From contig NZ_LR134116.1 in assembly GCF_900635455.1 (NCBI RefSeq), forward strand, positions 3,224,001 to 3,288,000: a stretch of DNA of 64,000 bases, in the 5' to 3' direction. The position numbers were made by a program, and so were the translations under genes. Below, piece by piece: positions 17,738-28,351 of this stretch (its first letter is position 1; each line of letters opens with the position of its first letter). This stretch comes from Yersinia intermedia. GTDB lineage: Bacteria; Pseudomonadota; Gammaproteobacteria; Enterobacterales; Enterobacteriaceae. The notes under the pieces are model-generated. The model saw only the letters and a list, made by a program, of their open reading frames with translations, ran no database searches and had not been told where the DNA came from.

Positions 17738-20320
17738 ATGCAAGAGCAATACCGCCCAGAAGATATCGAAACGCAAGTACAGCTTCACTGGCAAGAGAAG
17801 CAAACATTTAAAGTCACTGAAGATACCAGCAAAGAAAAATATTACTGCCTATCTATGCTGCCATACCCTTCAGGACGCCTGCATATGGGGCACGTTCGTA
17901 ACTACACCATTGGTGATGTTATCTCACGCTACCAACGTATGCTGGGCAAGAACGTCCTACAGCCGATTGGCTGGGATGCGTTTGGCCTGCCGGCAGAAGG
18001 TGCCGCCGTTAAAAATAACACCGCACCTGCCCCATGGACTTACGACAACATCGAATATATGAAGAACCAGTTGAAACTACTGGGCTTCGGTTACGACTGG
18101 GATCGCGAGATTGCCACCTGTAAACCTGACTACTACCGTTGGGAACAGTGGTTCTTCACCAAGTTGTATGAAAAAGGCATGGTCTACAAAAAGACCTCTG
18201 CGGTTAACTGGTGTCCACACGACATGACCGTGTTAGCCAACGAACAGGTGATCGACGGCTGCTGTTGGCGTTGTGATACCAAGGTTGAACGCAAAGAGAT
18301 CCCGCAGTGGTTTATTAAAATCACCGATTACGCTGATCAGTTGCTTAATGATCTGGACACGCTGGAAAGCTGGCCGGAGCAGGTGAAAACCATGCAACGC
18401 AACTGGATTGGCCGCTCCGAAGGGGTTGATATCGTTTTCGACGTGCAGGATAGCGAAGAAAAACTGTCAGTTTATACTACCCGTCCAGACACCTTTATGG
18501 GCGTGACCTATGTGGCGGTTGCTGCCGGTCACCCATTGTCACTGCAAGCGGCTGCCACCAACCCAGCGCTGGCTGATTTTGTGGCGGAATGTCGTAATAC
18601 CAAAGTTGCTGAAGCTGAAATGGCAACGATGGAGAAAAAAGGCATGGCGACCGGTCTATACGCCATCCATCCACTGACAGGTGAAAAGCTGGCTATTTGG
18701 GCAGCTAACTTTGTCTTGATGGATTACGGTACCGGCGCAGTAATGGCAGTTCCAGGCCACGATGCCCGTGACTGGGAATTTGCCACCAAATACCACCTGC
18801 CAATCAAGCCGGTTATTTTAGCCGCTGACGGCAGCGAACCTGATTTGAGTCAGGAAGCGATGACCGAAAAAGGCACCCTGTTCAACTCCGGCGAGTTCGA
18901 CGGTCTGGATTATGAAGCAGGCTTTAATGCCATCGCCGACAAGCTAGTCGCTCTTGGTGTTGGCCAGCGTAAAGTGAATTATCGCCTGCGTGATTGGGGT
19001 GTATCACGTCAGCGTTATTGGGGTGCACCTATCCCAATGGTGACATTGGAAGATGGCACCGTTGTGCCAACACCAGAAGACCAACTGCCGGTAATTCTGC
19101 CAGAAGATGTCGTGATGGACGGTATTACCAGTCCTATCAAGGCTGACCCTGAGTGGGCGAAAACCACCGTTAACGGGATGCCGGGCCTGCGTGAAACCGA
19201 TACTTTCGATACCTTTATGGAATCATCTTGGTATTACGCGCGCTACACCTGCCCACAATTTGACGAAGGCATGTTGGATCCTACCGCTGCAAACTACTGG
19301 TTGCCCGTTGATCAGTATGTAGGCGGTATTGAACATGCCATCATGCACCTGATGTACTTCCGTTTCTTCCACAAACTACTGCGTGATGCCGGTCTGGTGA
19401 ACTCCGACGAACCAGCCAAACGCCTGTTGTGCCAAGGCATGGTATTGGCTGACGCCTTCTACTACACCGGTACCAGCGGTGAACGTATCTGGGTTTCACC
19501 AGCTGATGCGATTGTCGAGCGTGATGAAAAAGGGCGAATTGTTAAAGCGACCGACCCTGACGGCCATGAACTGGTGTATGCCGGTATGAGCAAAATGTCG
19601 AAATCGAAAAACAACGGTATCGACCCGCAAGTTATGGTAGAAAAATACGGTGCCGATACTGTGCGCCTGTTTATGATGTTTGCTTCCCCCGCTGAAATGA
19701 CGTTGGAATGGCAAGAGTCCGGCGTTGAAGGGGCTAACCGCTTCTTAAAACGTGTCTGGCGTCTGGTGTTTGAAAGCACCGCCAAAGGTGCGACTGCGCC
19801 GCTGGACATCGCCAGCCTGACGGAAGAGCAAAAATCACTGCGTCGCGACCTGCACAAAACAATTACCAAAGTCACTGATGACGTGGGCCGCCGTCAAACC
19901 TTCAACACCGCTATCGCTGCAGTAATGGAGTTGATGAATAAGCTGGGCCGCGCACCTCAGGAAACTGAACAAGATCGTGCTCTGCTGCAAGAAGCATTAC
20001 TGGCAGTGGTGCGGATGCTTTATCCATTCACCCCGCACGTTTGCTTCAGTTTGTGGCAAGCACTGGGTGGTGAAGGTGATATCGATACCGCACCATGGCC
20101 AATTGCTGATGAACAGGCGATGGTTGAAGACTCTAAATTAGTAGTCGTACAGGTTAATGGTAAAGTGCGTGGCAGAATTACTGTGCCTGCCGATGCCACT
20201 GAACAGCAAGTTCGCGAACGCGCTGGTCAAGAGCACCTGGTGGCTAAATACCTGGATGGGGTTACTGTGCGTAAAGTAATCTACGTCCCTGGCAAACTGC
20301 TTAACCTGGTTGTAGGTTAA
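17738..20320 (+). CDS. leuS: Leucyl-tRNA synthetase
   Basis: A class-I synthetase of 860 residues, the E. coli length. It has the HIGH motif as HMGH ([15 protein letters not shown], about residue 49) and KMSKS as [10 protein letters not shown] near 619. The CP1 editing domain lies in between, with TTRPDTFMG near 250 that hydrolyses mischarged tRNA. It begins the leuS-lptE-holA-nadD gene string; lptE starts 14 bases after the stop. Confidence 0.98.
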   Translation: MQEQYRPEDIETQVQLHWQEKQTFKVTEDTSKEKYYCLSMLPYPSGRLHMGHVRNYTIGDVISRYQRMLGKNVLQPIGWDAFGLPAEGAAVKNNTAPAPWTYDNIEYMKNQLKLLGFGYDWDREIATCKPDYYRWEQWFFTKLYEKGMVYKKTSAVNWCPHDMTVLANEQVIDGCCWRCDTKVERKEIPQWFIKITDYADQLLNDLDTLESWPEQVKTMQRNWIGRSEGVDIVFDVQDSEEKLSVYTTRPDTFMGVTYVAVAAGHPLSLQAAATNPALADFVAECRNTKVAEAEMATMEKKGMATGLYAIHPLTGEKLAIWAANFVLMDYGTGAVMAVPGHDARDWEFATKYHLPIKPVILAADGSEPDLSQEAMTEKGTLFNSGEFDGLDYEAGFNAIADKLVALGVGQRKVNYRLRDWGVSRQRYWGAPIPMVTLEDGTVVPTPEDQLPVILPEDVVMDGITSPIKADPEWAKTTVNGMPGLRETDTFDTFMESSWYYARYTCPQFDEGMLDPTAANYWLPVDQYVGGIEHAIMHLMYFRFFHKLLRDAGLVNSDEPAKRLLCQGMVLADAFYYTGTSGERIWVSPADAIVERDEKGRIVKATDPDGHELVYAGMSKMSKSKNNGIDPQVMVEKYGADTVRLFMMFASPAEMTLEWQESGVEGANRFLKRVWRLVFESTAKGATAPLDIASLTEEQKSLRRDLHKTITKVTDDVGRRQTFNTAIAAVMELMNKLGRAPQETEQDRALLQEALLAVVRMLYPFTPHVCFSLWQALGGEGDIDTAPWPIADEQAMVEDSKLVVVQVNGKVRGRITVPADATEQQVRERAGQEHLVAKYLDGVTVRKVIYVPGKLLNLVVG

Positions 20321-20334
20321 GACAAGGAGGAGTT

Positions 20335-20958
20335 GTGCGACATCGTATTCTGACGTTGTTGCTGGGGTTAGCGGTGCTGGTCACCGCTGGCTGTGGCTTT
20401 AATTTGCGAGGCACCACTCAGGTGCCACCTGAGCTGCAAAAACTGTTGCTGGAAAGTAGTGACCCTTATGGCCCGTTAACCCGAGCTATACGTCAACAGT
20501 TGCGTTTAAGCAATGTCACCATTGTTAATGACCCGATGCGTAAAGACTTACCCGCCTTGCGGATCCTTGGTTCATCAGAAAATCAGGATACCGTGTCAAT
20601 CTTCCGCAACGGGGTAACGGCAGAGTATCAGTTAGTGTTGCATGTGCAGGCGCAGGTATTGATTCCAGGCCATGATATTTACCCATTACGGGTGAATATC
20701 TTCCGCACATTCTTCGATAACCCGTTAACAGCACTCGCCAAAGATGCCGAAGCTGAGGTTCTCCGTCAGGAAATGCGTGAACAAGCCGCTCAGCAGTTAG
20801 TGCGTCAGCTTCTGACCGTACATGCTGCTGAAGTCAAAAACGCGCAAGAAAATGGTGACAAGTCAGTTGGCAATAACACGGCAACAGGCACCGCCAAGAT
20901 GGCAGAAGTTAAAGAAATCAATATCGGCAAACCTGCAGTTAGTACCCCTGCCCAATGA
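20335..20958 (+). CDS. lptE: LptE, LPS-assembly lipoprotein
   Basis: LptE is an outer-membrane lipoprotein that plugs the LptD barrel and delivers LPS to the cell surface. The signal peptide ends in the lipobox VTAGCGF, with Cys20 acylated. The body ([20 protein letters not shown]) matches RlpB/LptE. The start is a GTG at 20335 behind AAGGAGGA. The C-terminal tail is low-complexity and variable. Its stop overlaps the holA ATG (ATGA). Confidence 0.95.
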   Translation: MRHRILTLLLGLAVLVTAGCGFNLRGTTQVPPELQKLLLESSDPYGPLTRAIRQQLRLSNVTIVNDPMRKDLPALRILGSSENQDTVSIFRNGVTAEYQLVLHVQAQVLIPGHDIYPLRVNIFRTFFDNPLTALAKDAEAEVLRQEMREQAAQQLVRQLLTVHAAEVKNAQENGDKSVGNNTATGTAKMAEVKEINIGKPAVSTPAQ

Positions 20959-21989
20959 TCCGAGTCTATCCTGAACAACTTGTCGCGCAGCTCCATGAGG
21001 GGCTGCGCGCTTGCTATCTGTTGTGCGGTAATGAGCCATTGCTGTTACAAGAAAGTCAGGACCACATTCGTCGGGTGGCAATAGAACATGATTTCACCGA
21101 ACATTTCAGTTTTGCGCTAGATGCTCACACCGAGTGGGACAGTATCTTTAGTCTTTGTCAGGCACTCAGCCTATTTGCCAGCCGCCAAACATTGACACTG
21201 AGTTTCCCTGACAGTGGTTTAACAGCACCAATGAACGAACAGTTGGTCAAGTTATCAAGTCTGTTACATCCAGATATTTTATTGATTTTACGCGCAAATA
21301 AACTCACCAAAGCACAAGAAAACAGTGCCTGGTTTAAAGCACTCGGGAGCAATGGCGTATTTGTCAGTTGCCAAACACCGGAACAGGCACAACTGCCACG
21401 TTGGGTCAGTACGCGCGCTAAAAGCCTGAACCTGGAGGCCGATGACCCCGCCATTCAGTTGCTTTGTTACTGCTACGAAGGCAATCTACTGGCGCTATCA
21501 CAAGCTTTGGAGCGTTTATCGTTACTCTATCCTGACGGTAAACTGACGCTGCCTAAAGTTGAGCAAGCCGTCAACGATGCCGCGCATTTCACCCCTTACC
21601 ACTGGCTCGATGCCCTAATAGCAGGGAAAAGCAAACGCGCCTGGCATATCCTGCAACAATTGCAGCAGGAAGAGAGTGAACCGATTATTTTGCTGCGCAC
21701 CTTGCAGCGAGAACTGCTATTGCTGTTAACGTTAAAGCGGCGAATGAATCAGGTGCCACTGCGCACACTATTTGATCAGTTAAAAGTATGGCAAAATCGC
21801 CGGCCCATGATGACGCAGGCTCTACAACGCCTTTCCCTGCCACAATTGCAACAAGCCGTTCATTTGCTGGCACAAATTGAAGTTCGCCTGAAACAAGATT
21901 ATGGTCAGTCAATCTGGCCGGAATTAGAAACACTGTCTATGCTGATGTGCGGCAAAATATTACCTGAGAGCTTTTTTGATGCCCAATAA
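20955..21989 (+). CDS. holA: DNA polymerase III delta subunit
   Basis: HolA is the clamp-loader subunit that opens the beta sliding clamp. The 344-residue protein begins [34 protein letters not shown], the AAA+-like module that lacks a functional P-loop, followed by a C-terminal collar domain. The start overlaps the lptE stop by 4 bases and the 3' end overlaps nadD by 11 bases, so the three genes are translationally coupled. Confidence 0.96.
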   Translation: MIRVYPEQLVAQLHEGLRACYLLCGNEPLLLQESQDHIRRVAIEHDFTEHFSFALDAHTEWDSIFSLCQALSLFASRQTLTLSFPDSGLTAPMNEQLVKLSSLLHPDILLILRANKLTKAQENSAWFKALGSNGVFVSCQTPEQAQLPRWVSTRAKSLNLEADDPAIQLLCYCYEGNLLALSQALERLSLLYPDGKLTLPKVEQAVNDAAHFTPYHWLDALIAGKSKRAWHILQQLQQEESEPIILLRTLQRELLLLLTLKRRMNQVPLRTLFDQLKVWQNRRPMMTQALQRLSLPQLQQAVHLLAQIEVRLKQDYGQSIWPELETLSMLMCGKILPESFFDAQ

Positions 21990-22647
21990 ATCCCCGACTC
22001 GCGCCCTACATGCCCTGTTCGGCGGTACCTTTGACCCCATTCATTACGGCCACTTAACGCCGGTTGAAGCATTGGCTCAACAAGTGGGTTTGCAACATAT
22101 TATTTTATTACCCAATAATGTCCCACCTCACCGCCCACAACCCGAGGCCAATGCACAGCAACGGCTGAAAATGGTAGAGTTAGCCGTCGCCGATAATCCG
22201 CTGTTCAGCATCGATGCGCGGGAATTATTACGTGACAGCCCATCGTTCACCATCGACACCTTGGAAAATCTACGTAAAGAACGTGGTACCGAATTGCCCT
22301 TAGCCTTTATCATTGGGCAAGATTCATTATTATCGCTGCATAAATGGCATCGCTGGCAATCAATATTAGATGTGTGCCATTTGCTGGTTTGCGCCCGCCC
22401 TGGTTACTCACAAACGCTGGAAACTCCTGAGTTACAGCAATGGCTTGATGAGCGACGGGTCTTGGATCCGCAAGCATTAAACCTGCAACCACAAGGGTTA
22501 ATCTATCTGGCTGATACACCTTTATTGGATATTTCAGCTACCGATATTCGCCATCGGCGTCATAATGGTGAAAGTTGTGATGACCTGCTGCCACGTGCTG
22601 TCCAACGATATATTGAGTTACAAGGTTTATATCGCCAAAAGAATTGA
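21979..22647 (+). CDS. nadD: Nicotinate-nucleotide adenylyltransferase
   Basis: NadD adenylates nicotinate mononucleotide in NAD synthesis. The 222-residue protein shows the nucleotidyltransferase motif [11 protein letters not shown] near residue 15 and the second motif SATDIR near 190. The ATG at 21979 was preferred to the adjacent TTG at 21976. In E. coli cobC lies between nadD and rsfS; here that interval is non-coding and holds two repeats. Confidence 0.96.
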   Translation: MPNKSPTRALHALFGGTFDPIHYGHLTPVEALAQQVGLQHIILLPNNVPPHRPQPEANAQQRLKMVELAVADNPLFSIDARELLRDSPSFTIDTLENLRKERGTELPLAFIIGQDSLLSLHKWHRWQSILDVCHLLVCARPGYSQTLETPELQQWLDERRVLDPQALNLQPQGLIYLADTPLLDISATDIRHRRHNGESCDDLLPRAVQRYIELQGLYRQKN

Positions 22648-22748
22648 AGTTGCAGGTAGGCAGCAAGAGAATAAATCCCGATGAGCTTACTCAGGTAAGT
22701 GATTCGGGTGAGTGAACGTAGCGAACACCCCTGCGACTTCAAGTATGA
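22644..22748 (+). repeat. YPAL-like palindromic repeat, copy 3
   Basis: GAAGTTGCAGGTAGGCAGC, then the core CCCGATGAGCTTACTCAG / GTAAGTGATTCGGGTG, then CACCCCTGCGACTTCAAG. The outer arms (AGTTGCAGG and CCTGCGACT) and the core halves can both pair, giving a long bulged hairpin. It begins at the nadD stop. Confidence 0.6.
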
Positions 22749-22904
22749 AAGCGATTCGCGGCTGAGGGTTTATATCGCGACGCATTCACCCATGTTATAC
22801 TCCGCCGCTAAATTTCAGGTATTCGCTGAAAAACCGTTACATTCTAACTGTTCATACCGGTAACTGTTCGTGGGAACTCCTGCAAACAATACGGAAGAAC
22901 GTTA

Positions 22905-23029
22905 ATACCCAAAGAACTTGACGTTGCAGGTAAGTAGGCAGCGCACGAATCCCGATGAGCTTACATGAGTAAGTGATTCGGGTGAGAAAGTGCAGCTAAC
23001 ACCCCGGCAACTTCAAGGACGAAGGGTAT
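22905..23029 (+). repeat. YPAL-like palindromic repeat, copy 4
   Basis: Starts TACCCAAAGAACTTGACG and ends CAACTTCAAGGACGAAGGGTA, with the core CCCGATGAGCTTACATGA / GTAAGTGATTCGGGTG. It is the most complete copy, with TACCC/GGGTA termini. It lies 157 bases after copy 3 and just before rsfS. Confidence 0.62.
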
Positions 23030-23056
23030 GGACAGAAATCACCCGAGGGGGAACCT

Positions 23057-23374
23057 TTGCAAGGTAAAGCGCTCCAAGAATTTGTTATCGACAAGCTCGA
23101 TGACTTGAAAGGCCAGGACATTATCACTTTGGATGTTCAGGGTAAGTCCAGCATTACTGATTACATGATCATCTGTACCGGGACCTCGACCCGCCATGTT
23201 ATGGCGCTGGCAGACAATCTGGTGCAGGAATCCCGTGTGGCAGGCATGATACCGCTAGGCGTAGAAGGCCAGGGTGTGTCTGACTGGGTTGTTGTGGATT
23301 TAGGCGAAGTCATTGTGCATGTCATGCAAGAAGAAAGCCGCCGTCTGTATGAACTGGAAAAACTCTGGAGCTAA
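23057..23374 (+). CDS. rsfS: RsfS, ribosomal silencing factor
   Basis: RsfS binds L14 and blocks subunit joining in stationary phase. The 105 residues match E. coli YbeB nearly end to end ([20 protein letters not shown] to [11 protein letters not shown]). The start is a TTG at 23057 preceded by GAGGGGG, the same rare start codon used in E. coli. rlmH begins 3 bases after the stop. Confidence 0.96.
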   Translation: MQGKALQEFVIDKLDDLKGQDIITLDVQGKSSITDYMIICTGTSTRHVMALADNLVQESRVAGMIPLGVEGQGVSDWVVVDLGEVIVHVMQEESRRLYELEKLWS

Positions 23375-23377
23375 GCG

Positions 23378-23848
23378 GTGAAACTGCAACTGGTAGCCGT
23401 CGGCACCAAAATGCCAGACTGGGTGCAGACAGGTTTTATGGATTACCTGCGCCGCTTTCCCAAAGATATGCCCTTCGAGCTGGTAGAGATACCGGCCGGT
23501 AAGCGGGGCAAAAATGCGGATATTAAACGCATTTTGGAAAAAGAAGGCGAACTGATGCTGGCGGCGGTTGGCAAAAATAACCGCATTGTCACGCTGGATA
23601 TCCCAGGCACTCCCTGGGAAACCCCGCAACTGGCTCAGCAATTAGAACGCTGGAAGCAGGACGGCCGTGATGTCAGCCTGCTGATTGGCGGGCCTGAGGG
23701 GTTAGCCCCAGCCTGTAAAGCTGCGGCAGAGCAGAGCTGGTCGCTCTCTGTGCTTACGCTACCCCATCCTTTAGTGCGTGTTATAGTGGCTGAAAGCCTC
23801 TATCGCGCCTGGAGTATTACGACCAATCACCCTTATCATCGGGAATAA
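23378..23848 (+). CDS. rlmH: RlmH, 23S rRNA m3-pseudouridine-1915 methyltransferase
   Basis: A SPOUT-class methyltransferase of 156 residues acting on 70S ribosomes. The trefoil-knot SAM site is [14 protein letters not shown] near residue 105, and the C-terminus is [13 protein letters not shown]. The start is a GTG (23378), three bases after rsfS, so the pair is coupled. Confidence 0.96.
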   Translation: MKLQLVAVGTKMPDWVQTGFMDYLRRFPKDMPFELVEIPAGKRGKNADIKRILEKEGELMLAAVGKNNRIVTLDIPGTPWETPQLAQQLERWKQDGRDVSLLIGGPEGLAPACKAAAEQSWSLSVLTLPHPLVRVIVAESLYRAWSITTNHPYHRE

Positions 23849-23922
23849 GCGGGCGATGAACCTGAGTAAAGTGATGGCTTTAAGTAAAGTGCTGGTTTTG
23901 GACAAGATGAAGTAGCTGCGGG

Positions 23923-25818
23923 ATGAAAAAAGAACCTAACCCTTTTCGCGACTATTCGGCTGAATCAGCCTTGTTTGTCCGCCGCGCCCTTGTGGCTTTC
24001 CTCGGTATCCTGCTGCTAAGCGGAATATTGATCGTAAACTTGTACAATTTGCAGATAGTGCGTTTCGAAGACTATCGCACCCGTTCCAATGAAAACCGTA
24101 TTAAGCTGGTCCCTATCGCCCCAAGCCGTGGCATGATATTTGATCGCAACGGTACCCCGTTGGCGATGAATCGGACCATTTATCAATTAGAATTAATGCC
24201 GGAAAAAATCGAAGACCTCCCCACAACACTCAATGCACTACGCCCGATAGTGGATCTGACGGATGAGGATATCGCTAATTTTGAAAAAGAGCGTAAGCGC
24301 TCACGCCGCTTTACCTCCATTGCCGTTAAGACCCCTCTTACTGAGGTGCAGGTTGCCCGTTTCGCCGTTAACCAATTCCGCTTCCCTGGTATCGAAGTCA
24401 AAGGCTATCAACGCCGCTTCTATCCCTATGGCTCAGCCCTGACTCACGTTATCGGCTATGTATCGAAAATTAACGATAAAGATGTCGAACGGTTGGATAA
24501 AGACGGCATTTTGGCTAATTATGCCGCAACCCACGATATCGGCAAGCTGGGTATTGAGCGCTATTATGAATCCGTATTGCACGGCAAAACCGGTTATGAA
24601 GAAGTTGAAGTCAATAACCGTGGCCGGGTGATCCGCCAACTACATGAGCAGCCGCCGCAGGCAGGTAAAGATATTTACCTGACGCTCGATTTAAATCTGC
24701 AAACTTATATTGAAAAACTCCTGAGTGGCAGCCGCGCCGCAGTGGTGGTCACCGATCCACGCACAGGTGCAATCTTAGCGTTGGTATCGAACCCAAGTTA
24801 TGACCCGAACCTATTTGTTGATGGGATCTCCAACAAAGATTATCAGGGGTTACTGAACGATCCTGACCGTCCGCTGATTAACCGTGCCACTCAGGGCGTC
24901 TACCCCCCTGCGTCTACAGTAAAACCCTATATTGCCGTTTCCGCCCTGAGTGCTGGGGTTATCACCAAGAACACCAGCTTGTTTGACCCTGGTTGGTGGC
25001 AACTGCCTGGCTCAGAAAAACGCTTTCGCGACTGGAAAAAATGGGGCCATGGTCGGCTGAATGTCACCAAGGCGCTGGAGGAGTCGGCGGATACCTTCTT
25101 CTATCAGGTTTCCTATGACATGGGGATTGATCGCTTGTCCTCATGGATGAGTAAATTCGGCTACGGTGAATATACCGGTATCGATCTATCCGAAGAGCGC
25201 GCGGGCCTAATGCCAACTCGTGAGTGGAAACAAAAACGCCACAAAAAACCGTGGTACCAAGGGGATACCATTCCAGTAGGTATCGGCCAAGGGTATTGGA
25301 CCGCCACCCCGATCCAAATGGCAAAAGCGTTAATGACGCTGATTAATGATGGGGCGGTTAAAACGCCACATCTGCTACAAAGTACCCGGATTGATGGCGT
25401 GTTAGTGCCTTATCAACAAGAAGATCGCACGCAAATTGGTGATATTCACTCCGGTTATTGGGAAATAGCTAAAGATGGCATGTATGGTGTAGCCAACCGC
25501 CCGAACGGTACGGGGCGTAAGTTTTTTGAAGGTACACCTTATAAAGCAGCGGCAAAATCCGGTACCGCGCAGGTTTATAGCTATGAAACCTATAATGCCC
25601 ATAAAGTGGCGGAACACTTACGTGACCATAAATTGATGGTTGCGTTTGCGCCTTACGAAAATCCAACGGTATCTGTCGCCATGATTTTAGAAAATGGAGG
25701 TGCCGGGCCTGCGGTGGGGACTATTACCCGCCAAATACTCGACCACATTTTGTTGGGTGATAATAATACTGAATTACCGGATGCGGCCCCTCTGCCTCCA
25801 GGTGTTGAAGCAGATTAA
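23923..25818 (+). CDS. mrdA: Penicillin-binding protein 2
   Basis: PBP2 is the elongation-specific transpeptidase of the rod complex, 631 residues. A single N-terminal membrane anchor (about 20-45) precedes the dimerisation domain. The transpeptidase active site has SxxK as PPASTVKPY near residue 330, SxD as ESADTFF near 387 and KSGT (AAKSGTAQ) near 547. It begins the mrdA-mrdB-rlpA-dacA set that shapes the lateral wall. Confidence 0.97.
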   Translation: MKKEPNPFRDYSAESALFVRRALVAFLGILLLSGILIVNLYNLQIVRFEDYRTRSNENRIKLVPIAPSRGMIFDRNGTPLAMNRTIYQLELMPEKIEDLPTTLNALRPIVDLTDEDIANFEKERKRSRRFTSIAVKTPLTEVQVARFAVNQFRFPGIEVKGYQRRFYPYGSALTHVIGYVSKINDKDVERLDKDGILANYAATHDIGKLGIERYYESVLHGKTGYEEVEVNNRGRVIRQLHEQPPQAGKDIYLTLDLNLQTYIEKLLSGSRAAVVVTDPRTGAILALVSNPSYDPNLFVDGISNKDYQGLLNDPDRPLINRATQGVYPPASTVKPYIAVSALSAGVITKNTSLFDPGWWQLPGSEKRFRDWKKWGHGRLNVTKALEESADTFFYQVSYDMGIDRLSSWMSKFGYGEYTGIDLSEERAGLMPTREWKQKRHKKPWYQGDTIPVGIGQGYWTATPIQMAKALMTLINDGAVKTPHLLQSTRIDGVLVPYQQEDRTQIGDIHSGYWEIAKDGMYGVANRPNGTGRKFFEGTPYKAAAKSGTAQVYSYETYNAHKVAEHLRDHKLMVAFAPYENPTVSVAMILENGGAGPAVGTITRQILDHILLGDNNTELPDAAPLPPGVEAD

Positions 25819-25840
25819 TTGAAGCGGACGAAGGTAACTC

Positions 25841-26953
25841 ATGACTGATAATCAACAAAAAGGCTCTTTGTGGTACAAAATGCACATCGATCTGCCGTTT
25901 TTGATTTGCATCCTGGCGCTGTTGGCTTATAGCGCCTTTGTGATGTGGAGCGCCAGCGGGCAAGATATCGGCATGATGGAACGCAAAGTTGGTCAAATCG
26001 CTATGGGCCTGATTGTCATGCTGGTTATGGCGCAAATACCGCCGCGCGTCTATGAAAACTGGGCACCCTACCTCTATTTCGTTTGCGTAATTTTGTTGGT
26101 ATTGGTTGATGCCTTTGGTCAAATCAGTAAAGGTGCACAGCGCTGGCTGGACTTGGGTTTTATCCGCTTCCAACCCTCTGAAATTGCTAAAATTGCGGTT
26201 CCGCTGATGGTAGCACGCTTTATGAACCGTGACGTCTGTCCACCCTCATTAAAAAATACCGGTATTGCGCTGATTTTAATCTTTATGCCGACCTTATTGG
26301 TGGCCGCTCAACCCGATCTGGGTACCTCGATCCTAATTGCGGCCTCTGGCCTGTTCGTCTTGTTTCTCTCCGGTATGAGTTGGCGTTTAATCGCTATTGC
26401 CGCCGTATTGGTCGCTGCGTTTATCCCTATATTGTGGTTCTTCCTGATGCACGGTTATCAGCGGGACCGCGTGATGATGCTGCTGGACCCGGAAAGTGAT
26501 CCACTCGGCGCGGGTTATCATATTATCCAATCAAAAATCGCCATCGGTTCAGGGGGCTTATCAGGTAAAGGCTGGCTACACGGGACCCAGTCACAACTGG
26601 AGTTTTTACCGGAGCGCCATACTGATTTTATCTTTGCCGTACTGGCGGAGGAGCTAGGTTTAATTGGCGTGCTGGTATTATTAGCCCTTTATCTCTGTCT
26701 CATTATGCGTGGTTTGGTGATTGCCGCCCACGCACAAACCACCTTCGGCCGAGTGATGGTCGGAGGATTAATGCTGATACTGTTTGTATATGTATTTGTT
26801 AACATAGGTATGGTCAGTGGAATTTTACCTGTGGTTGGCGTACCTTTGCCTTTGGTCAGCTATGGAGGCTCGGCGCTGATAGTTCTGATGGCCGGGTTTG
26901 GTATCGTGATGTCGATACATACTCATCGCAAAATGTTATCGAAGAATTTATAG
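25841..26953 (+). CDS. mrdB: RodA, SEDS-family peptidoglycan glycosyltransferase
   Basis: RodA is a 370-residue polytopic inner-membrane protein that polymerises lipid II in partnership with PBP2. Hallmarks are [17 protein letters not shown], with the conserved QPSE segment, the extracellular loop with [18 protein letters not shown], and the terminal SYGGSAL motif. It starts 22 bases after mrdA and is followed 9 bases later by rlpA. Confidence 0.97.
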   Translation: MTDNQQKGSLWYKMHIDLPFLICILALLAYSAFVMWSASGQDIGMMERKVGQIAMGLIVMLVMAQIPPRVYENWAPYLYFVCVILLVLVDAFGQISKGAQRWLDLGFIRFQPSEIAKIAVPLMVARFMNRDVCPPSLKNTGIALILIFMPTLLVAAQPDLGTSILIAASGLFVLFLSGMSWRLIAIAAVLVAAFIPILWFFLMHGYQRDRVMMLLDPESDPLGAGYHIIQSKIAIGSGGLSGKGWLHGTQSQLEFLPERHTDFIFAVLAEELGLIGVLVLLALYLCLIMRGLVIAAHAQTTFGRVMVGGLMLILFVYVFVNIGMVSGILPVVGVPLPLVSYGGSALIVLMAGFGIVMSIHTHRKMLSKNL

Positions 26954-26962
26954 AGGTGAGCA

Positions 26963-28066
26963 ATGCGTAAGGAATGGCTTTGGATAGGCATCGCAGGCGT
27001 GCTGTTATCAGCATGTACCAGTCAGCCCCCGGCACCCCAGCAACAGGTGCAACAGACGTACAACGGCCCGGTTGAAGAGATTGGTGGGGCAGAGCCGCGC
27101 TATGAACCCTTTAATCCTAATTTTAATCAGGATTATAAAGCCAATGGCCAGTCGTACAGCATTATCAAGGATCCACAAAACTTTACTCAGGTGGGCCTTG
27201 CCGCTTGGTATGGCGAAGAAGCTAACGGCAACACAACCTCAACTGGCGAAACGTTCGACCCTAATGCGTTGACCGCCGCCCACCCTACGCTGCCAATTCC
27301 AAGTTATGTGCGCGTTACCAATGTCAGTAATGGCCGCCAGATTGTGGTGCGCGTGAATGACCGTGGCCCGTATACCCCAGGGCGAGTGATTGATTTATCT
27401 AAAGCGGCCGCTGATCGCCTGAATATTTCGAATAACACCAAGGTGAAGATTGATTTTATCAATGTCGCACCTGATGGTTCGCTGTCTGGCCCAGGCATGG
27501 TAGGTACCACCATTGCCAAACAAAGTTATGCATTACCAAACCGCCCAGATTTGACCTCCAGCGGGATGGGGACGCCAATGCAACAGGATGCGCCCGCAGT
27601 AAGTGCCCCCGTGCGCCCTATCGCTAACAGTAATTTGTCTGGTGCAGATGCCTCTCAACCGGTTGCACCACAAAGTAGCGGTTTCCTGCGGGCATCGACC
27701 CCGGTGCCGGCTGGCGTATTGGAAAGCTCAGAACCCGCAGTTAATTCTGCATCCACCCTGGGTGCTGGGCCGGTGACACCACCAGTTGTTGCCAACCCTG
27801 GTCCAGTAACATCAGTAGCAACAACAGGTGCTGCCAGCTCTGGTGGTTATGTGGTTCAGGTCGGTGCGTTGAGCGATGCTCAGCGGGCGCAAACCTGGCA
27901 GCAAAGTCTGAGCCAACGTTTTGGGGTACCGGGCAAAGTAGATACCAATGGCAGTGTGCATCGTGTCCAACTTGGGCCGTTCAGTAGCCGCCAACAGGCC
28001 GTAGAACTGCAACAACGCCTGTCGAGCGAAGCTCAGCAGCAGTCATTTGTGGTCGCGGCACCTTAA
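26963..28066 (+). CDS. rlpA: RlpA, septal-ring lipoprotein / lytic transglycosylase family
   Basis: A lipoprotein of 367 residues with lipobox LLSACTS (Cys18). A double-psi beta-barrel domain follows (about 78-170, containing GLAAWYGEEANGNTTSTGE and RVNDRGPYTPGRVIDLS). A Pro/Ala/Ser-rich linker leads to a C-terminal SPOR domain (about 290-365, YVVQVGALSDAQRAQTWQQ) that binds denuded glycan at the septum. In some bacteria RlpA is a transglycosylase; in E. coli activity is not evident. Confidence 0.95.
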   Translation: MRKEWLWIGIAGVLLSACTSQPPAPQQQVQQTYNGPVEEIGGAEPRYEPFNPNFNQDYKANGQSYSIIKDPQNFTQVGLAAWYGEEANGNTTSTGETFDPNALTAAHPTLPIPSYVRVTNVSNGRQIVVRVNDRGPYTPGRVIDLSKAAADRLNISNNTKVKIDFINVAPDGSLSGPGMVGTTIAKQSYALPNRPDLTSSGMGTPMQQDAPAVSAPVRPIANSNLSGADASQPVAPQSSGFLRASTPVPAGVLESSEPAVNSASTLGAGPVTPPVVANPGPVTSVATTGAASSGGYVVQVGALSDAQRAQTWQQSLSQRFGVPGKVDTNGSVHRVQLGPFSSRQQAVELQQRLSSEAQQQSFVVAAP

Positions 28067-28110
28067 AACATACATACCTTGTAGCAATTTAAGGTCTGTC
28101 AGATAAAAAT

Positions 28111-28147
28111 AACCGTAACCTCCTGTGCAAACAGGATGTTACGGTGA
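28111..28147 (+). terminator. Strong hairpin after rlpA
   Basis: ACCGTAAC and GTTACGGT plus inner TCCTGT/ACAGGA form a stem of about 14 bp with a GCAA loop. No T-run follows, so it may be a transcript-stabilising or Rho-assisted end. Confidence 0.5.
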
Positions 28148-28174
28148 AACGAATAAACGCCACACAAGTGTATA

Positions 28175-28299
28175 GCCAAATTTATTGGCGTTGCAGCAAG
28201 GCCGCAAATAAATGCATCCCGATGAGCTTGCACAATTCAAGTGATTCAGATGAGTAAGTGCCGCTAACGCCGCTACAACGTCAAGTAAGTAAGGGTATG
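28175..28299 (+). repeat. YPAL-like palindromic repeat, copy 5
   Basis: GGCGTTGCAGCAAGGC, a core CCCGATGAGCTTGCACAA / CAAGTGATTCAGATGAG, and CTACAACGTCAAG with GGGTATGG at the end. It lies upstream of dacA. Confidence 0.52.
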
Positions 28300-28351
28300 G
28301 TATAGTGTGGCACTTTCTTAACTTACTCCCACGGATGTTGTTGTCCTGATC

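Noticed and set aside
19462..19875. 137-codon minus-strand frame inside leuS
   Set aside because: Shadow frame within a well-conserved synthetase; no RBS or similarity.
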